Shown in pieces: positions 60,253-64,000 of a DNA stretch of 64,000 nt (the first letter of the stretch is position 1; each line of letters opens with the position of its first letter). Position numbers and translations under genes: made by a program. The notes beneath the pieces are model-generated. The model did no database searches and was not told the origin of the DNA. It was given only the letters and a program-made list of their open reading frames with translations. Origin of the DNA: Pectobacterium araliae. GTDB taxonomy: Bacteria > Pseudomonadota > Gammaproteobacteria > Enterobacterales > Enterobacteriaceae. The DNA lies in assembly GCF_037076465.1 (NCBI RefSeq), contig NZ_AP028908.1, positions 3,596,001 through 3,660,000 on the forward strand. Reading direction: 5' to 3'.

Positions 60253-61164
60253 TCACCCCTGTGTCAGGGTTCGCCAGCGCGGATCGTGGGCAAACCAGTC
60301 CACCAGAAAATCCAGCAGGGTACGCAGCGAGGCGGGCATCTGGCGGCGCGAGGTGTAAATACCATAAATCCCCATCGCCTGCGGACGGTATTCCGGCAAC
60401 AGCGCTACCAGTTGTCCGCTGGCGAGATACGGTGCCACAGAATAGCGCGGTTGCAGGGCGATCCCTGCGCCTTCCAGCGCACCGGCCAGCAGCACCAGCG
60501 ACTCATTGCCGCTCAGGTTACCGCTAACCGGAATCGTAAACTTTTCATCATCGCGGGAAAAATGCCACAGGCTTTTACCAAAATAGGTGTAGGTCAGGCA
60601 GTTATGAATTGAGAGATCGGTAAGTCGTCGCGGAATACCATGCTCATTCAGATAAGAAGGTGACGCACACAATACCGACTCGCAGCTTGCCAGCGGTCGG
60701 GCGATCAGATTGGGATCCAGCTCGTTGGTGATGCGCAGCGCCAGATCGATGCGTTCCTCGACCAGATTCACCGTTCGGTTATTCATTTGCAGGTCGATAG
60801 CGACCCGAGGATGCCGCCGCAGGAAAGCCGTTATCGCCATACCGAGCGCGCCCTGCGCCAGCGACTGCGAACAGCCGATGCGCAGCAAACCGCTTAACGT
60901 GGCATCGTCGGTATCGGCCTCGACGCGCATATCCGCCGTCAGCGCCAGCATCTCTCGACAGCGCGCCAGCGTTTTTTCACCGGCATCCGTCAGGCTCATC
61001 TTGCGCGTGGTGCGGTGCAATAATCGCGCCCCCGCCCACGTTTCCATCTCCGCCAGATAGCGCGTCACCATTGCCCTAGACATATCCAGCGTGTCCGCCG
61101 CCGCGATCATGCTGCCGCGGTCTACAATAGTCACAAACACTTCAGCAGCCGTAATGCGATCCAT
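60253..61164 (-). CDS. LysR-family transcriptional regulator
   Basis: A 303-residue LysR-type regulator with helix-turn-helix GSMIAAADTLDMSRAMVTRYLAEMETWAGARLLHRTTR (about 17-54) and an effector domain (LRIGCSQSLAQGALGMAI). It resembles the YafC/DmlR branch. It is divergent from the MBL-fold/FrnE pair with about 107 bases between the starts, so it probably controls them. The effector is unknown. Confidence 0.88.
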   Translation of the reverse strand: MDRITAAEVFVTIVDRGSMIAAADTLDMSRAMVTRYLAEMETWAGARLLHRTTRKMSLTDAGEKTLARCREMLALTADMRVEADTDDATLSGLLRIGCSQSLAQGALGMAITAFLRRHPRVAIDLQMNNRTVNLVEERIDLALRITNELDPNLIARPLASCESVLCASPSYLNEHGIPRRLTDLSIHNCLTYTYFGKSLWHFSRDDEKFTIPVSGNLSGNESLVLLAGALEGAGIALQPRYSVAPYLASGQLVALLPEYRPQAMGIYGIYTSRRQMPASLRTLLDFLVDWFAHDPRWRTLTQG

Positions 61165-61271
61165 AAATTAGTCCGTTATATGCAACAAACAATTGCCATT
61201 TTTGCGGTTTTTCATACGATTAATGCAACATAACATGAACCTACTTTCTGTCATACCTGTGGAGTATCACT

Positions 61272-62153
61272 ATGTCTAAATCTATCGCTTTTACCGTATC
61301 TTTACTCGCCGCATCACTGGGTCTGGCTTCTGCGGCCAACGCTGCCGAGTTAAAAATCGACGTGTTTAATCCAGGTGAAGCTAGTGTATTCCCGGTTTCT
61401 TCTGAGATTATCAGCGGCGATAAAGAAGTTGCCCTGATTGACGCACAGTTCCAGCGTAACGATGCCCAAACGCTGGTTGATCGCATCAAAGCCACCGGAA
61501 AAAAACTGACCACCGTTTATATCAGCCACTCCGACCCTGACTACTATTTCGGTCTGGACGTGATTAAAGCCGCGTTCCCAGACGCTAAAATTATTGCGAC
61601 CCAAGCCACCATCGATGCCATTAACGCGAGCAAAGACGGCAAAGTGGCGCATTGGGGTCCGGTTCTGAAAGAAAACGCACCGAAAGAAATCGTTGTTCCT
61701 CAAGCGCTGGAAGGCGATAGCTTTACCGTTGATGGTAAAAAACTGGAAGTGAAAGAGCTGAAAGGGCCAACGCCGGATCGCACGTTCGTTTGGATTCCCT
61801 CGCTGAAAGCCGTTGTCGGCGGTATTCCTGTGTCTGCTAACATCCATGTCTGGCTTGCCGATACCCAAACGCCGGAATCTCGCGTCCACTGGCGTGAAAC
61901 GCTAAAATCCATTGAAGCACTGAAACCGACCACCGTCGTACCAGGTCACTTCATCGCGCCAACGGATTACACCCTGAAAAACGTGACCTTCACACTGCAA
62001 TATTTAGATACGGTGGAAAAAGAGCTGGCAAAAGCGAAAGACTCTGCCGAACTGATCGCCGCCATGAAAAAACACTACCCGACGCTGAAAGAAGAGTCAG
62101 GTCTTGAACTGAGCGCACAAGTTCTGAAAGGTGAGATGAAATGGCCACAGTAA
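61272..62153 (+). CDS. Periplasmic metallo-beta-lactamase-fold protein with altered metal motif
   Basis: A 293-residue secreted MBL-fold protein. The signal peptide is MSKSIAFTVSLLAASLGLAS with cleavage near ANAA-ELKID. The fold is visible in FPVSSEIISGDKEVALIDAQF and the VYISHSDPDYYFGLDVI loop. The usual HxHxDH motif is replaced by H86-S-D88-P-D90-Y91, so the second and sixth positions of the metal motif are not His. A later GHFIAP loop keeps a His. Function is unknown; a changed metal set or a non-hydrolytic role is possible. The stop lies 13 bases inside the next gene. Confidence 0.85.
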   Translation: MSKSIAFTVSLLAASLGLASAANAAELKIDVFNPGEASVFPVSSEIISGDKEVALIDAQFQRNDAQTLVDRIKATGKKLTTVYISHSDPDYYFGLDVIKAAFPDAKIIATQATIDAINASKDGKVAHWGPVLKENAPKEIVVPQALEGDSFTVDGKKLEVKELKGPTPDRTFVWIPSLKAVVGGIPVSANIHVWLADTQTPESRVHWRETLKSIEALKPTTVVPGHFIAPTDYTLKNVTFTLQYLDTVEKELAKAKDSAELIAAMKKHYPTLKEESGLELSAQVLKGEMKWPQ

Positions 62154-62797
62154 GACTGCATTACATTTACGATCCGTTGTGTGGCTGGTGCTACGGCGCC
62201 GCTCCACTCGCCCTAGCCGCGCAGGAGATTGACGGGCTGGAGCTGATCCTCCACGGCGGCGGCATGATGACGGGCAGCAATAGCCGGACCATCACCCCTG
62301 AGTGGCAAGATTACGTGATCCCTCACGATCGCCGCATTGCGCAAATGACTGGGCAGACCTTCGGGAAAGCGTATTACGAAGGGCTGCTGCGCGACACCAG
62401 CGTCGTATTGGATTCTGCGCCACCAACGGCTGCCGTACTCGCTGCGGAAGCGATTGATGACAAAGGCATGGCGATGTTGCACCAGATCGAGCGGGCGCAC
62501 TACGTTTCTGGGCTCAAGATCGCTGACACCGCCGTACTGCGTCAATGTGCGGAAGCGATTGGTCTGGATGGCGATGCTTTCAGCACCGAGTTCGCCTTTA
62601 TTCAGGTAGAAACACTGTCAAAACACATCAGTGCCAGCCGGGAATTACTGGCGAAAGTGCGTGGGCAAGGCTTCCCCACTTTTGCGCTGGAAGATGCCAA
62701 CGGGAATTTCCAGCAAATACCCGCGGCACACTACCTCGGTCAGGTAGATGCGTGGCGCAAGGTGCTGACACAGAGGGTCACCCACGCCACCGCATAA
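62141..62797 (+). CDS. DsbA/FrnE-like thioredoxin-fold protein
   Basis: A 218-residue protein with the redox motif CGWC at residues 14-17 (YIYDPLCGWCYGAAP) and a DsbA-type helical insertion, closing with GFPTFALEDANGNF, the cis-Pro loop region. There is no signal peptide, so it is probably cytosolic, like FrnE-type disulfide isomerases. It overlaps the MBL-fold gene by 13 bases, indicating co-translation, though the two products are predicted in different compartments. Confidence 0.88.
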   Translation: MATVRLHYIYDPLCGWCYGAAPLALAAQEIDGLELILHGGGMMTGSNSRTITPEWQDYVIPHDRRIAQMTGQTFGKAYYEGLLRDTSVVLDSAPPTAAVLAAEAIDDKGMAMLHQIERAHYVSGLKIADTAVLRQCAEAIGLDGDAFSTEFAFIQVETLSKHISASRELLAKVRGQGFPTFALEDANGNFQQIPAAHYLGQVDAWRKVLTQRVTHATA

Positions 62798-62819
62798 TCG
62801 TCCACATCAACCTTCATGA

Positions 62820-62851
62820 GGGAGCACGCCAATAGCCTGCTCCCTTTTTTT
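62820..62851 (+). terminator. Terminator after the FrnE-like gene
   Basis: 7-bp stem GGGAGCA / TGCTCCC with an 11-base loop (62820-62844) followed by TTTTTTT. Confidence 0.85.
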
Positions 62852-63012
62852 ATCCCCGATGCCGTTTGTATCTCGTCCCCTTAAACCGCTACAGTATTGC
62901 CTTCGTGATCAATCAGCGTGCTACCGCGCTTATTCATCAGTTGCGTTGAGAGGGATGCAGCATGAACGAACGGATTCCAGAGTCAAAGTAAGCAATAATG
63001 AGGGGATTGACG

Positions 63013-63306
63013 ATGAAATTAAGCCACAGCTTTAGCAGCGCATTAAGAACCTTCGCCTATTTCATGGCTAGCGGCACCCAAAATACGCTTGAAGGCATTG
63101 ATTACCTTTCACTGTACGGTGAAGAGCCCAGCGCGTTTGAACAGGTTTTTGCAATCTACGCCAATGTGTTAGAGCTGGATGAAGACGGCAACGTATTGAA
63201 CGCCAAATATGCCGAAAAACGCGCTACAGACTATTTACGACACTACTGCGACCCCAGCTTCACCGTCGAACCGCCTTATGAAGACTGGGAAGTTGAGCTG
63301 CATTAA
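63013..63306 (+). CDS. Uncharacterised small protein
   Basis: A 97-residue soluble acidic protein that I do not recognise with certainty (MKLSHSFSSALRTFAYFMA, LEGIDYLSLYGEEPSAFEQV, YLRHYCDPSFTVEPPYEDWE). AGGGG lies seven bases before the ATG at 63013, better than the ATG at 62998. There is no signal peptide or membrane span. It is a single gene between the FrnE terminator and dusA. Confidence 0.7.
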   Translation: MKLSHSFSSALRTFAYFMASGTQNTLEGIDYLSLYGEEPSAFEQVFAIYANVLELDEDGNVLNAKYAEKRATDYLRHYCDPSFTVEPPYEDWEVELH

Positions 63307-63488
63307 TGATCTACAACGTGAATTAACGAACACCGAGTAGTCGTGCAGTCAGTCACCGTGCGAGCGCTTCTCTATGTTATAGTGAACCCTATCTCCCTGC
63401 GAAGAACCTGAGATAATAAGGGCTACAGGGATGCTGACAACGCTCAGACAACACCGCCAGACACACACGAAACGATGACTGACAAACC

Positions 63489-64000
63489 ATGACCGACGTA
63501 AAATCAGGTACACACAACACGGTATCCACCGACACCCGCGCTTCTCGCCTTAACCGCTTCTCCATTGCGCCGATGCTCGACTGGACCGATCGCCATTGCC
63601 GTTATTTTCTTCGCCAACTGACTAGCCAAACGCTGCTGTATACCGAAATGGTGACGACAGGTGCGATTCTTCACGGCAAAGGCGACTATCTGGCCTACAG
63701 CGAAGAAGAACATCCGCTGGCGCTACAGCTCGGCGGTAGCGATCCGCAAGCGCTGGCACAGTGTGCCAAACTGGCAGAACAGCGCGGCTATGATGAAGTT
63801 AACCTGAACGTCGGTTGCCCGTCTGACCGTGTTCAAAATGGTCGTTTCGGTGCCTGCCTGATGGGCGAGGCCACGCTGGTAGCAGACTGTATCAAAGCGA
63901 TGAAAGACAGCGCCTCAATCCCGATCACGGTGAAAACCCGCATCGGCATTGACGATCAAGACAGCTATGAATTCCTGTGCGACTTTATTCAAACCGTTGC
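63489..64000 (+). CDS. dusA: tRNA-dihydrouridine(20/20a) synthase DusA (partial, 3' end off window)
   Basis: FMN enzyme reducing U20/U20a in the tRNA D-loop. The visible 170 residues include [17 protein letters not shown], the FMN-binding [42 protein letters not shown] with the catalytic cysteine (in FGACLMG), and [10 protein letters not shown]. The ATG at 63489 gives an N-terminal extension of about 25 residues before the core, as in E. coli DusA. The C-terminal domain lies beyond the window. Confidence 0.95.
   Translation, partial: MTDVKSGTHNTVSTDTRASRLNRFSIAPMLDWTDRHCRYFLRQLTSQTLLYTEMVTTGAILHGKGDYLAYSEEEHPLALQLGGSDPQALAQCAKLAEQRGYDEVNLNVGCPSDRVQNGRFGACLMGEATLVADCIKAMKDSASIPITVKTRIGIDDQDSYEFLCDFIQTV

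Overview
The window reads as a chromosomal segment of a plant-associated enterobacterium, most likely Pectobacterium or a close soft-rot relative. This is inferred from gene content and protein similarity recalled from enterobacterial homologues; there is no rRNA or marker gene to fix the genus. Nearly all genes have clear E. coli counterparts. Local order follows E. coli blocks: tamB-tamA-msrA-ytfL-ytfK-ytfJ-cysQ-cpdB, fklB-ytfB, rplI-rpsR-priB-rpsF, yjfP, rlmB-rnr-nsrR, yggR-yggS-proC-yggT-yggU-rdgB-hemW, lplT-aas-omr, and lysA-lysR. These blocks are joined differently than in E. coli and are separated by accessory genes.

Layout. 1-12.2 kb: the TAM outer-membrane assembly pair (tamB runs off the left edge), msrA, ytfL, ytfK, ytfJ, cysQ, cpdB and a WrbA-like flavoprotein. 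12.2-18.3 kb: a DUF2502 protein, an indolepyruvate-decarboxylase-type enzyme, fklB, an OapA/YtfB cell-division protein, a DUF488 protein and the rpsF-priB-rpsR-rplI operon. 18.5-24.6 kb: a five-gene Dpp/Opp-type ABC importer and a YjfP-like esterase. 24.8-38.7 kb: a signalling-rich stretch with three methyl-accepting chemotaxis proteins and a PAS-PAS-GAF-GGDEF diguanylate cyclase. The rlmB-rnr-nsrR operon and an rtcB-prfH RNA-repair/ribosome-rescue pair lie within this stretch. 38.6-43.9 kb: yggR and the yggS-to-hemW run. 43.9-45.6 kb: a small AT-rich islet with a ParD-like antitoxin, a degraded ParE-like toxin, an orphan gene and a 43-residue entericidin lipoprotein. 45.7-49.9 kb: elaA, lplT-aas and one OmrA/OmrB-family small RNA.

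50-57.9 kb: an accessory metabolic block sits between omr and lysA, where E. coli has galR. It holds a GNAT enzyme, a UxuR/ExuR-like regulator, a complete Lac-family PTS for a beta-glucoside (IIB, 6-phospho-beta-glucosidase, IIC, and divergently IIA plus a LacI-family regulator), and an XRE-cupin regulator divergent from an EamA transporter. 57.9-64 kb: lysA/lysR, a second LysR regulator divergent from a periplasmic metallo-beta-lactamase-fold protein overlapping a DsbA/FrnE-like gene, a small uncharacterised protein, and the start of dusA.

The most notable items are the overlapping rtcB-prfH operon (probable repair of damaged ribosomes), the single Omr small RNA, two well-spaced sigma-28-type promoters ahead of chemoreceptor genes, the broken toxin-antitoxin islet, and several palindromic or repeated operator candidates in divergent intergenic regions. 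No CRISPR array, complete insertion sequence, prophage, tRNA or rRNA gene was seen.
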